Positions 54,562-62,771 of a stretch of 64,000 nucleotides of DNA are shown one piece after another. The notes under the pieces are model-generated. The model was not told where the DNA came from. It saw only the letters and a program-made list of their open reading frames with translations, and searched no databases. The stretch is from Streptomyces sp. AW19M42 (GTDB lineage: Bacteria; Actinomycetota; Actinomycetes; Streptomycetales; Streptomycetaceae): NCBI GenBank assembly GCA_000470535.1, contig CBRG010000096.1, forward strand, positions 1-64,000. The letters are read 5' to 3'. A program made the translations under genes and the position numbers. How positions within the stretch are numbered: the first letter of the stretch is position 1; the number at the start of each line of letters is the position of its first letter.

Positions 54562-55638
54562 ATGGCAGGCTCTGCTCATTGCGAGCCTGAAGTCGAGGAG
54601 AGTGAATCCTTGCGGTCCGACGCCAACATCGCGGGACCGATGACCGATCCGGTCCCCGGCCCCCGATCCGAATCGGCGGTGGATGGTGTTTCACGTGAAA
54701 CACCGCCACCGATGGACGACACACCCATCGGTCGCGCGGCCCAGCTGGCGGTCGAGGCTCTCGGCCGCGCCGGCGAGGGGCTGCCGAGACCTGACCAGAC
54801 GCGCGTCATGGTGGTGGCCAACCAGAAGGGCGGGGTGGGCAAGACCACCTCGACGGTCAACCTTGCCGCGTCACTAGCCCTCCACGGTGCTCGTGTCCTG
54901 GTGGTCGACCTGGACCCGCAGGGGAACGCCTCCACGGCGCTGGGAATCGACCACCACGCCGAGGTCCCGTCGATCTACGACGTTCTGGTAGAGAGCAAGC
55001 CGCTCTCCGACGTGGTTCAACCCGTGCCGGACGTCGAAGGTCTCTTCTGCGCCCCAGCGACCATCGATCTCGCCGGTGCGGAGATCGAGTTGGTGTCGCT
55101 GGTGGCGCGGGAGAGTCGACTCCAGCGGGCGATCCAGGCTTACGAGCAGCCGCTGGACTACATCCTGATCGACTGCCCGCCCTCACTCGGTCTCCTGACC
55201 GTCAACGCCCTGGTGGCCGGTGCCGAGGTGCTGATCCCGATCCAGTGCGAGTACTACGCGCTGGAAGGGCTTGGGCAGCTGCTGCGCAACGTCGACCTCG
55301 TGCGGGGGCACCTCAACCCAGAGCTCCATGTGTCGACGATCCTGCTCACCATGTACGACGGCCGGACCAGGCTCGCGTCGCAGGTCGCGGAGGAGGTGCG
55401 CACCCACTTCGGCAAGGAGGTGCTGCGCACCAGCATTCCGCGCTCGGTGCGGATCTCCGAGGCGCCGAGCTACGGGCAGACCGTGCTCACCTACGATCCA
55501 GGGTCCAGTGGTTCCTTGTCGTATCTTGAGGCGGCACGTGAGATCGCTCTGCGCGGGGTGGGGTTGCATTACGAGGCGCAGCAGGCCCACACGGGCAGTC
55601 GGAACAGTCAGCAGAACACTTCGGAGGGGATCCAGTGA
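54562..55638 (+). CDS. parA: Chromosome partitioning ATPase ParA
   Basis: About 358 residues. Deviant Walker A KGGVGKTT near residue 95, Walker A-prime region [11 protein letters not shown] and [22 protein letters not shown]-bound ParA positions ParB-oriC complexes toward hyphal tips and aerial compartments. The start is uncertain: ATG 54562, ATG 54640 and TTG 54610 (with GAGGAG ahead) are all possible, and the frame stays open to 54400. A parS lies inside the N-terminal coding part. Overlaps parB. Confidence 0.93.
   Translation: MAGSAHCEPEVEESESLRSDANIAGPMTDPVPGPRSESAVDGVSRETPPPMDDTPIGRAAQLAVEALGRAGEGLPRPDQTRVMVVANQKGGVGKTTSTVNLAASLALHGARVLVVDLDPQGNASTALGIDHHAEVPSIYDVLVESKPLSDVVQPVPDVEGLFCAPATIDLAGAEIELVSLVARESRLQRAIQAYEQPLDYILIDCPPSLGLLTVNALVAGAEVLIPIQCEYYALEGLGQLLRNVDLVRGHLNPELHVSTILLTMYDGRTRLASQVAEEVRTHFGKEVLRTSIPRSVRISEAPSYGQTVLTYDPGSSGSLSYLEAAREIALRGVGLHYEAQQAHTGSRNSQQNTSEGIQ
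54688..54701. promoter_or_regulatory. parS site (perfect) inside parA
   Basis: GTTTCACGTGAAAC within the parA coding region, read as Val-Ser-Arg-Glu-Thr in frame. The flanking residues are Pro/Asp-rich and unconserved, so the site does not disturb the ATPase domain. Confidence 0.95.
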
Positions 55639-56726
55639 GTGAGCGTCGTAGAGGGTTGGGGCGAGGGCTCGGTGCCCTGATTCCCGCCGCTCCGCAGGAG
55701 AAGCCGGTCTCGTCGACCCGGTCCGGTGCGTCCCCTGCCGGGACGGCTCCGGTCATGACGGCCGAGCGGGGAGTGGCGGCCGCCAAGGTGACCTCGCTCG
55801 GTGCGGTGCCGGAGCCGAGTGCCCCTGTTTCGGATTCGGCCGGGGCTGACGGACCGAGTGAGGTGGCGGGGGCGTACTTCGCCGAGATCCTGCTCGACTC
55901 CATCACGCCGAACCCGCGTCAGCCCCGAGAGGTCTTCGACGAGGACGCGCTTGCCGAGCTGGTGACCTCCATCAAGGAGGTCGGCCTCCTTCAGCCGGTC
56001 GTCGTGCGGCAGACCGGCGCCGACCGCTTCGAGCTCATCATGGGCGAGCGGCGCTGGAGGGCCTGCCGTGAAGCAGGTCTGGAGCGGATCCCCTCCATCG
56101 TCCGGGCCACGGATGACGAGAAGCTCCTCCTGGACGCGCTCCTGGAAAACCTTCACCGGGCTCAGCTCAACCCGTTGGAGGAGGCGGCTGCGTACGACCA
56201 GCTGCTCAAGGAGTTCAAGTGCACGCATGACCAGCTGGCCGACCGCATCGGGCGTTCCCGGCCGCAGGTGTCCAACACCTTGCGTCTGCTGAGGCTGTCG
56301 CCTCCGGTGCAGCGACGGGTCGCTGCCGGGGTGCTCTCGGCTGGACACGCACGTGCGCTGCTTTCGGTGGACGACTCCGAGGAGCAGGACAATCTGGCAC
56401 ACCGCATCGTGGCCGAGGGCCTCTCGGTGCGTGCGGTCGAGGAGATCGTGACGCTCATGGGCTCCAGGCCCACGAGCGCCTCCAAGGCGAAGGGGCCGCG
56501 AGCCGGCGGCCGGCTGTCGCCGGCGCTGTCCGATCTGGCATCCAGGCTCTCGGACCGCTTCGAGACCCGGGTGAAGGTCGACCTCGGTCAGAAGAAGGGG
56601 AAGATCGTCGTCGAGTTCGCGTCTATGGAGGATCTGGACCGCATCCTCGGCAGCCTCGCTCCCGGTGAAGGCCGTGTGCTGGATCGCAGTCCGGCGGAGG
56701 AGCCGGCCGAGGAAGACGAGAGCTGA
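55635..56726 (+). CDS. parB: Chromosome partitioning protein ParB
   Basis: 363 residues. CTPase and parS-binding protein. [11 protein letters not shown] interacts with Par[15 protein letters not shown], the GERRWRA motif (CTP pocket) and the helix-turn-helix [21 protein letters not shown] follow, with a C-terminal dimerisation domain. GTG start overlaps the parA stop, so the two proteins are made together. Binds the five parS sites found here. Terminator 17 bp downstream. Confidence 0.97.
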   Translation: MSERRRGLGRGLGALIPAAPQEKPVSSTRSGASPAGTAPVMTAERGVAAAKVTSLGAVPEPSAPVSDSAGADGPSEVAGAYFAEILLDSITPNPRQPREVFDEDALAELVTSIKEVGLLQPVVVRQTGADRFELIMGERRWRACREAGLERIPSIVRATDDEKLLLDALLENLHRAQLNPLEEAAAYDQLLKEFKCTHDQLADRIGRSRPQVSNTLRLLRLSPPVQRRVAAGVLSAGHARALLSVDDSEEQDNLAHRIVAEGLSVRAVEEIVTLMGSRPTSASKAKGPRAGGRLSPALSDLASRLSDRFETRVKVDLGQKKGKIVVEFASMEDLDRILGSLAPGEGRVLDRSPAEEPAEEDES

Positions 56727-56742
56727 CGTTCTGATCGACTCT

Positions 56743-56782
56743 GGGCGGGTTGTGTTCCGGTAGGACGGAACCCAGCCCGCCC
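56743..56782 (+). terminator. Terminator of parAB
   Basis: GGGCGGG at 56743-56749 with CCCGCCC at 56776-56782, with an inner GTTCCG/CGGAAC, followed by TTTGC. Confidence 0.8.
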
Positions 56783-56926
56783 TTTGCTCTCTCTCGGTGT
56801 CAGCTTGATCCCGTCGTGGATACGATGCGTTGTGGTAGGCCACATCCAGTTGACCCGTCTCCGCGAACGGAGTGCACCGCCCGTCGCATGCGATGCGGCG
56901 GACGAGGGAAGTGAGGAACAGCCTTC

Positions 56927-57544
56927 ATGGGGCGTCGGCTCGCACCGCTCACGCTGGACAACCTCCCTGATCTGCCCGACCGCTGTCGTTCCTGTGTGTT
57001 CTGGGAACTTGATCCGGTGCGCGGGGCGGCCGCGGTCAAGGCCGGTAGGCCAGGGGCGGAGAAGGAGGCCTGGATCTCCGGTGTCCTGCTGGAGTGGGGG
57101 TCCTGCGGCCGTGTTGTCTACGTCGATGATGTTCCGGTCGGCTTCGTGCTCTACGCACCGCCGGCCTACGTCCCGAGGGCTTCGTCCTTTCCGACCAGTC
57201 CGGTCTCCCCCGACGCAGTTCAGCTGATGACTGCCTTGATCCTGCCGGGGTACCAGGGGCAGGGTCTCGGACGGGTCATGGTGCAGACCGTTGCCAAGGA
57301 TCTGCTCAGTCGGGGATTCAAGGCGATCGAAGCGTTCGCGGACGCCCGTTGGAAGGAACCTGCCTGTGTGCTGCCCGCGGATCATCTGCTGGCAGTGGGC
57401 TTCAAGACCGTACGAACGCATCCGTCTCATCCGCGGCTGCGGCTGGAGCTGCGTACGACCCTCTCGTGGAAAGAGGACGTAGAGCTGGCGTTGGACCGGC
57501 TGCTGGGTGCGGTCCAGAAGGAGCCGGTGTTGCGCCCGCTGTGA
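56927..57544 (+). CDS. GNAT-family N-acetyltransferase
   Basis: 205 residues. The acetyl-CoA pyrophosphate loop GYQGQGLGRVMVQT lies near residue 107. An N-terminal segment with two cysteines (DRCRSCVFWELDP) could bind metal. Substrate unknown. The gene at this position after parB is common in actinobacteria. ATG start; GTGAGGAA lies 11 bases ahead. Convergent with trxA. Confidence 0.85.
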   Translation: MGRRLAPLTLDNLPDLPDRCRSCVFWELDPVRGAAAVKAGRPGAEKEAWISGVLLEWGSCGRVVYVDDVPVGFVLYAPPAYVPRASSFPTSPVSPDAVQLMTALILPGYQGQGLGRVMVQTVAKDLLSRGFKAIEAFADARWKEPACVLPADHLLAVGFKTVRTHPSHPRLRLELRTTLSWKEDVELALDRLLGAVQKEPVLRPL

Positions 57545-57585
57545 TTCGGTCGGCCCACAGAGGCGCCGCATGTAGGTGCCGTGAA

Positions 57586-57627
57586 ACGTGAAACGGGCCC
57601 ACCCCGAGGGGTGGGCCCGTTTCACGT
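57586..57627. terminator. Bidirectional terminator with parS half-sites
   Basis: 20-bp perfect arms (57586-57605, 57608-57627) around GA. The outer nine bases on each side are ACGTGAAAC and GTTTCACGT, so the right arm runs into a full parS and the left arm repeats half of it. It lies between the convergent GNAT and trxA genes. Confidence 0.85.
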
Positions 57628-57632
57628 GAAAC
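57619..57632. promoter_or_regulatory. parS site (perfect) overlapping the terminator
   Basis: GTTTCACGTGAAAC sharing nine bases with the terminator's right arm, about 9.4 kb from oriC, 20 bp after the trxA stop. Confidence 0.95.
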
Positions 57633-57651
57633 ATCAGGCAGCGGTTCTGCC

Positions 57652-57984
57652 TTATTCGGCGATGAAGCCTTCGAGGTCGCGAAGGATCGCGGCCTTCGGC
57701 TTGGCGCCGACGATGGTCTTGGCGACCTCGCCGTCCTGGTAGACGTTCAGCGTCGGGATGGACATGACGCCGTACTTGGCAGCGGTGGCCGGGTTCTCGT
57801 CGATGTTGAGCTTGACGATCTCGATCCGGTCGCCGTGCTCAGCCGCGATTGCCTCCAGGGAGGGGGCGATCTGGCGGCACGGACCGCACCAGGCAGCCCA
57901 GAAGTCCACCAGTACGGGCTTGTCGCTCTTCAGGACGACCTCGTCGAACGAGTCGTCAGTCACGTTCTTCAGCGCGCCGGCCAC
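57652..57984 (-). CDS. trxA: Thioredoxin
   Basis: 110 residues with the active site AAWCGPCRQ near residue 32 and cis-Pro loop MSIPTLNV. Reduces protein disulfides. Located after trxB with 42 bp between, most likely transcribed from the SigR promoter upstream of trxB. Confidence 0.97.
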   Translation of the reverse strand: MAGALKNVTDDSFDEVVLKSDKPVLVDFWAAWCGPCRQIAPSLEAIAAEHGDRIEIVKLNIDENPATAAKYGVMSIPTLNVYQDGEVAKTIVGAKPKAAILRDLEGFIAE

Positions 57985-58026
57985 GGCGGCCTCCTTAACT
58001 TCGCGGGGGTGTGGGTGAGGCTTGGA

Positions 58027-58989
58027 TCAGACGGTGGCTGCGGCGGCGTTCTCGTCGTCGGCAAGCGCGGCAAGGAAGCGCTCGGCGTCGAGTGCGGCGG
58101 AGCAGCCGGTGCCAGCAGCGGTGATGGCCTGCCGGTAGGTGTGGTCAACGACATCGCCTGCGCCGAAGACACCAATGAGGTTCGTACGCGTCGAGGGAGC
58201 CTGGACCTTGAGGTAGCCCTCGTCGTCGAGGTCGAGCTGGCCCTTGAAGAGCTCGGTGCGCGGGTCATGGCCGACTGCGATGAACAGGCCGGTAACGGGG
58301 AGCTCGGAGGTCTCACCGGTCTTGGTGTTGCGCAGGGTCAGACCGGACAGCTTCTGCTCGCCGTGCACCCCGGCGACCTCGCTGTCCCAGGCGAACTTGA
58401 TCTTCGGGTCTGCGAAGGCGCGGTCCTGCATGGCCTTGGAGGCCCGCAGAGAGTCGCGGCGGTGGACGATGGTGACTGACTTGGCGAAGCGGGAGAGGAA
58501 CGTTGCCTCCTCCATCGCGGTGTCGCCGCCGCCGACCACGGCGATGTCCTGGTCCTTGAAGAAGAACCCGTCGCAGGTCGCGCACCAGGAGACGCCGCGT
58601 CCGGAGAGGGCGTCCTCGTTGGGCAGACCGAGCTTGCGGTGCTGCGACCCGGTGGTGACGATGACGGCCTTGGCGCGGTGCACCGTTCCCGCGGTGTCGG
58701 TGACGGTCTTGATGTCACCGGTGAGGTCTACGGAGATCACGTCGTCGGGGACCAGCTCGGCACCGAACCGCTCGGCCTGGGCGCGCATGTTGTCCATGAG
58801 CTCCGGGCCCATGATTCCGTCCTGGAATCCGGGGAAGTTCTCCACGTCGGTCGTGTTCATCAGCGCGCCACCGGCGGTGACGGCGCCCTCGAAGACCAGC
58901 GGCTTCAGAGAGGCGCGCGCGGTGTACAGCGCGGCTGTGTAGCCCGCTGGGCCTGAGCCGATGATGATCACATTACGCACGTCGCTCAC
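58027..58989 (-). CDS. trxB: Thioredoxin reductase (NADPH)
   Basis: 320 residues. [19 protein letters not shown] site, [10 protein letters not shown] redox-active cysteines near residue 137 and [18 protein letters not shown] site. GTG 58989 with GAGGAAG ahead matches the family start [13 protein letters not shown]. Reduces TrxA; induced by thiol oxidants through SigR. Confidence 0.97.
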   Translation of the reverse strand: MSDVRNVIIIGSGPAGYTAALYTARASLKPLVFEGAVTAGGALMNTTDVENFPGFQDGIMGPELMDNMRAQAERFGAELVPDDVISVDLTGDIKTVTDTAGTVHRAKAVIVTTGSQHRKLGLPNEDALSGRGVSWCATCDGFFFKDQDIAVVGGGDTAMEEATFLSRFAKSVTIVHRRDSLRASKAMQDRAFADPKIKFAWDSEVAGVHGEQKLSGLTLRNTKTGETSELPVTGLFIAVGHDPRTELFKGQLDLDDEGYLKVQAPSTRTNLIGVFGAGDVVDHTYRQAITAAGTGCSAALDAERFLAALADDENAAAATV

Positions 58990-59066
58990 GGGTTTCTTCC
59001 TCGTCTCTGCAGACTGCCTACTGTCCACGCCTACTGGGGGTCGGTTCAACGACTCTCACCCCACCC

Positions 59067-59093
59067 AACGGATCCTACGGGGGATGCATTCCC
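59067..59093 (-). promoter_or_regulatory. SigR-type promoter of trxBA
   Basis: Minus strand: GGGAAT (59093-59088), 18-bp spacer, GTT (59069-59067). This is exactly the GGGAAT-N18-GTT consensus for SigR, the disulfide-stress sigma factor. The transcript would start about 70 nt before the trxB GTG. Confidence 0.9.
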
Positions 59094-59123
59094 GACGTGC
59101 CCGGGGCGGCATCGGCGTGATGT

Positions 59124-60104
59124 TCAGGGGCGGGCGTAGGCGTGCGTCAACAGGAGCTTCCCCTTGGCTGCGGGGTCCGCACCGACGCATGCGGCATCGA
59201 CGACATAGGCCTCGACCCGGGTCGTGTCGGTGGGGTGCGGAAGGACGACGAGGAAGGCGTCAGCACCTTGGTAGGTGCCCTTCTCGACAGCGAGGACGGC
59301 GGTGTTCCGCCCTATCCCCCGCTCTACACAGGAAGGGACGGTCACCACGGGAGCCCGAAGCGGCGCCTGCGGCGATGCCGAGCCGGGAGGCTCGGTCTCC
59401 GGCGAGGACTTCGTGTCCATCGAAGGTGCCTGGTCCTGGCCCGCTGACTTCGATGGATCCGACGGGTGCGTGCCGGAGCGCAGAAGACTGTGGACACGCT
59501 CCTGGACCGTGGACTGCGAGAACGCCTGCGAGTCGGACTTCTTGGCGCTGGTTCCGTGGTCCGAGGCACTGACGTCGGCGGAGTTGTGTGACGTGGGGAC
59601 GTTCTGTAGCAGGAAGACGCTCACACCGACGACGGCGGCTCCCAGCGCGGTACCGAGTACCGCCCTGCGGCGGCGTCGCCGCGCCGGGCGACGGCCGGGA
59701 CCGGTGGCGGCACGTGCATGCCCGGCCGGGCGGTCCGCGAGCTCCTGCCCGGTGGCGGCCGGCTCTGTTTCACGTGAAACATCTGCCTCCGCGTCATGTG
59801 AGACATCTGTCTTCGCGCGTGAACCTTCCGCCTCCCGGCCGGATGCGCCGGCAACGGCACGCGCTTCGGCGGCGAGGGCGGCGTCGATGCGGTCCGCTAT
59901 GTCGATGGGCATGGCCTGCGGGGCAGGCATGGAGCCCAACAGGCTGCGGATCTCCTCCAGCGAGGCCTGGACGTCGGAGCAGAGCTCGCAGCCGTCCACG
60001 TGGCGGCGGACATCAGCGGTGCGGGGTGCTGAGAGTACGCCTTCGGTGAGGTCCGAGATCTCTGAGACGTCCGGGTGCTGGGTCGCGTCGGTTGTCGATG
60101 TCAT
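59124..60104 (-). CDS. Anti-sigma factor with ZAS-type zinc-binding domain
   Basis: 326 residues. The cytoplasmic N-terminus has the HVDGCELC motif (His-x3-Cys-x2-Cys near residue 38) of ZAS anti-sigma factors. A variable region contains a parS-encoded Val-Ser-Arg-Glu-Thr. A single helix (AVLGTALGAAVVGVSVFLL) and an extracytoplasmic domain ending in LLLTHAYARP follow. It overlaps the sigM stop by four bases (ATGA), strongly implying it binds the SigM product. The signal sensed is unknown. Confidence 0.82.
   Translation of the reverse strand: MTSTTDATQHPDVSEISDLTEGVLSAPRTADVRRHVDGCELCSDVQASLEEIRSLLGSMPAPQAMPIDIADRIDAALAAEARAVAGASGREAEGSRAKTDVSHDAEADVSRETEPAATGQELADRPAGHARAATGPGRRPARRRRRRAVLGTALGAAVVGVSVFLLQNVPTSHNSADVSASDHGTSAKKSDSQAFSQSTVQERVHSLLRSGTHPSDPSKSAGQDQAPSMDTKSSPETEPPGSASPQAPLRAPVVTVPSCVERGIGRNTAVLAVEKGTYQGADAFLVVLPHPTDTTRVEAYVVDAACVGADPAAKGKLLLTHAYARP
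59767..59780. promoter_or_regulatory. parS site (perfect) inside the anti-sigma gene
   Basis: GTTTCACGTGAAAC in the coding region, 11.5 kb from oriC. In the gene's frame on the opposite strand it encodes Val-Ser-Arg-Glu-Thr within a disordered segment. Confidence 0.95.
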
Positions 60105-60811
60105 GTGCGTCCACCTCCGCCCTTCACTCCAGCTGGATCGCTTGTTCCCGCGTCTCGGGGCCCCGCTGCCGGTGGGACGGATGTTCTCGCCGTCCGGTTC
60201 CGTCCTGCCTCCCGCTCGACGCTGCTCCCGGCTTCCCCGCGGAGATGTGTGAGCAGCGGGGCCAGTCTGGCGCGGCCCCGGGCGCAGCGGCTCTTCACAG
60301 TGCCGACAGGCACGTCGAGGATGCGACCTGCCTCTGCCACCGGATACCCCTGCATATCGACGAGGACGAGGGCCGCACGCTGCTCGGCGGGGAGGGTGGC
60401 GAGGGCCGCGAACAGTTCGCGGTGCAGGTCCTGCCGCTCGGCCGGCGCCTCGGCGGACTCGTGCGGCTCCAGAAGCTGGTCGAGCCGCTCCGGGTCGTTG
60501 ACGGGAGAGGTCTTCCGGGAGGACGCCTTGCGGACCCGGTCGAGACAGGCGTTGACGGTGATGCGGTGCAGCCAGGTGGTCACGGCGGACTGGCCGCGGA
60601 AGGTGTGGGCGGCGCGAAAGGCGGAGACGAGGGCGTCCTGCACGGCGTCGGCCGCTTCCTCGCGGTCGCCCAGCGTGCGCAGCGCCACGGCCCACAGCCG
60701 GTCGCGATGACGTCGTGCGAGCTCACCGAAGGCATCGGGGTCACCGGCTACGTGCTGAGCCAACAGATCCTGGTCGGTGTTCGAACGAAGGTCATCAGCC
60801 ATTGGCGCCAC
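60101..60811 (-). CDS. sigM: ECF RNA polymerase sigma factor SigM
   Basis: 236 residues. Region 2 DPDAFGELARRHRDRLWAVALR with TFRGQSAVTTWLHRITVN, region 4 LPAEQRAALVLVDMQGYPVAEAG and RILDVPVGTVKSR. Directs transcription of an envelope or stress regulon; corresponds to the sigM next to trxB in actinobacteria. GTG 60811 or ATG 60802 start. The C-terminal 40 residues are low-complexity. Coupled to the anti-sigma gene downstream. Confidence 0.9.
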   Translation of the reverse strand: MAPMADDLRSNTDQDLLAQHVAGDPDAFGELARRHRDRLWAVALRTLGDREEAADAVQDALVSAFRAAHTFRGQSAVTTWLHRITVNACLDRVRKASSRKTSPVNDPERLDQLLEPHESAEAPAERQDLHRELFAALATLPAEQRAALVLVDMQGYPVAEAGRILDVPVGTVKSRCARGRARLAPLLTHLRGEAGSSVEREAGRNRTARTSVPPAAGPRDAGTSDPAGVKGGGGRT

Positions 60812-60909
60812 GATCCCCCCTTCGTTTGTCCACGACCGTACAGGTAGTCCGCCGGCAGGATGAGGTAAGTGCGGGAGACCGATCCCGCCGCTCCGCTGTT
60901 CTCCGATCG

Positions 60910-62643
60910 CTACGGGGATGTCCCCAGGAACGAGACATCGGTTATGGCTTGCTTGTACCCGGCCTGGCTGTACTGATCGCTTGCGGCGTGCGGTACGGCG
61001 GTAACCCAGAGAAGTACGTAGCGCGTCTTCTGAGGGCTCTCCGCCTGAGGCTTCGTCATGGTGCTCGAAGCCTCCGACGTAGCGATCTTCCTCATCGAAC
61101 TGACGGGCTCCGTGGGTGCCAGCGAGTCCACTGCATACAGCGAGATGGTGGTGTGATCGCCTCCGTACCGGAGCGAAATGGAAGCGCCGGAGACGTTCTG
61201 GGGCGAGCCGAGATCGTAAACGATGCCGACACCCTGCTTGAACGGGGCCAGGGTCGGACCGTCGTAGTAGGTCTTGGTGCGCCAGAACGACGCACTGTCC
61301 TTGTCGTAGGTGCTTCCCACCCCGCCGGTGTTCTGCGGGGACCCGTCCGGAGAGAACTCACTGGCGGTGTGGATGGCCAGCGTTTTCGGTGCCGCCTGTT
61401 CGCCAGCGCCCTTGTCCCCGTCCGGGTTGCTCTGCGTCGTGCCCGGGTTGTCGGACTTGTTGTCGTGGTCCAGGAGGGTCTCCGCGAGCTGCCAGCTGCC
61501 GAGGCCCAGCGCGGCGATGAGTAGTGCGGAGACGGCCCACTTGAGCGCCCTGCCCGTGCGGCTTTGGAGCGGGGGCGGCGGTACGACGTGCACGGTCTGG
61601 GTGGGCGGGGTACCGGGTCCGGCCGGGCGGCCGTAGGTGCCCTGCTGGTAGGTCGTCCGCTGGTATTCGGGCGGTGCGGTGAACGTGGGCTCGGGCGGGC
61701 GGATACGCGGCATTGCCGCGACGGCCTTGGCCAGTTCGTCGGGCGTGGTGCACGGCTGCTCCTGACGGGAGGCCGTGGCACCGTCGTTGGCGAGCGCCCG
61801 CATGGCGATCTCGGAGAGGCCGCGGTGGACGCCGGCCCGAACCTGGTCGGGCGGGATCAGGCCCACGCCCTTGGGGAGCCCTGTGAGGCCGTAGGCGTCG
61901 CTCTCGTACGGCCAGCGCTGGGTCAGCGCGGCGTAGAGCAGGGCGCCGATCGCTTCGGTGTCGGCGCGCTGGGGGCCCTCGGAGGTGATGCCGCGCAGTG
62001 CCGCGTTCACCGCGAGACCGCGGATCCGGTACTGACCGGAGGAGCTGCGGAGCACCGCGCCGGGAGTGAGCCGCAGATGGGCCAGTCCCTCGCGGTGCGC
62101 GGCTGCCATGGCCTGGGAGATCTGGCTGACGAGCTGGTAGGCGTCGTGGGCGTCCATCGGTCCCGCGCCCAGCAGCGCGGTGAGCTCGGTGGCGTCCGGA
62201 AGCCATTCGTGGACGACGTAGACGAGGTCGTTCTCCTCCACGGCGTCGAGGACCTGCACGAAGCGGGGGTCGCCAAGCAGCGCGGAGGAACGGGCCGCGG
62301 CCAGCACGGAACGGGCTCTCGGGTGGTCTGCGGGGAGGAGATGGACGCCCACCGCGCGGCGCAGTTTCTCATCGACGGCGCGCCAGCTGCTGAACCCGTC
62401 CAGACGGGTGACGCACTCCTCCAGCCGGTAGCGCCCGGCGAGTTTGTGACCGCTGTGCAGATCAGGGGAAGACATGGTGGCGTCGGCGTCCACCGGTTCG
62501 TCCACCGCTTCCTGGGGGCCTGCGCCCGTTGAATCCTGGGCTTCTGCCGTGCCGTCGGTCGTGGCCTCGTCCGCCTTGGCGGACAGCGGCTTGTCGCCGC
62601 TGTTGTCGGCCACGTCAACGGCAGCCGTGCTACGTTCCGCCAC
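60910..62643 (-). CDS. Membrane pseudokinase paired with MurJ
   Basis: 577 residues. N-terminal acidic region, kinase-like domain (60-310) that lacks the catalytic HRD (AHLRLTPGAVL in its place) and DFG (RIRGLAVNAAL), so it cannot phosphorylate. A Pro-rich linker, one helix near 370 (WAVSALLIAALGLGSWQL) and an outside beta-sandwich (DSASFWRTKTY to TRYVLLWVTAV) follow. In mycobacteria the same pseudokinase domain is fused to MurJ (Rv3910) and, when phosphorylated by PknB, recruits FhaA. Here it is a separate gene next to murJ; fhaA and pknB are in this window. GTG start. Confidence 0.85.
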   Translation of the reverse strand: MAERSTAAVDVADNSGDKPLSAKADEATTDGTAEAQDSTGAGPQEAVDEPVDADATMSSPDLHSGHKLAGRYRLEECVTRLDGFSSWRAVDEKLRRAVGVHLLPADHPRARSVLAAARSSALLGDPRFVQVLDAVEENDLVYVVHEWLPDATELTALLGAGPMDAHDAYQLVSQISQAMAAAHREGLAHLRLTPGAVLRSSSGQYRIRGLAVNAALRGITSEGPQRADTEAIGALLYAALTQRWPYESDAYGLTGLPKGVGLIPPDQVRAGVHRGLSEIAMRALANDGATASRQEQPCTTPDELAKAVAAMPRIRPPEPTFTAPPEYQRTTYQQGTYGRPAGPGTPPTQTVHVVPPPPLQSRTGRALKWAVSALLIAALGLGSWQLAETLLDHDNKSDNPGTTQSNPDGDKGAGEQAAPKTLAIHTASEFSPDGSPQNTGGVGSTYDKDSASFWRTKTYYDGPTLAPFKQGVGIVYDLGSPQNVSGASISLRYGGDHTTISLYAVDSLAPTEPVSSMRKIATSEASSTMTKPQAESPQKTRYVLLWVTAVPHAASDQYSQAGYKQAITDVSFLGTSP

Positions 62644-62771
62644 CGTCGTTCCTGCCTCCCCATCCGTTGCGCGATGCCAGCCAGCTCTGCACAGTCACGC
62701 CAATTGTGCCCATACTCCGGCACCATGCACGACACGCAGGGACCGGAGATGGTTGTGCGGGCCGGTGATCT

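Noticed and set aside
57581-57594. GTGAAACGTGAAAC as a further parS
   Set aside because: Differs from the parS palindrome at three positions; the useful part is only the half-site in the hairpin arm.
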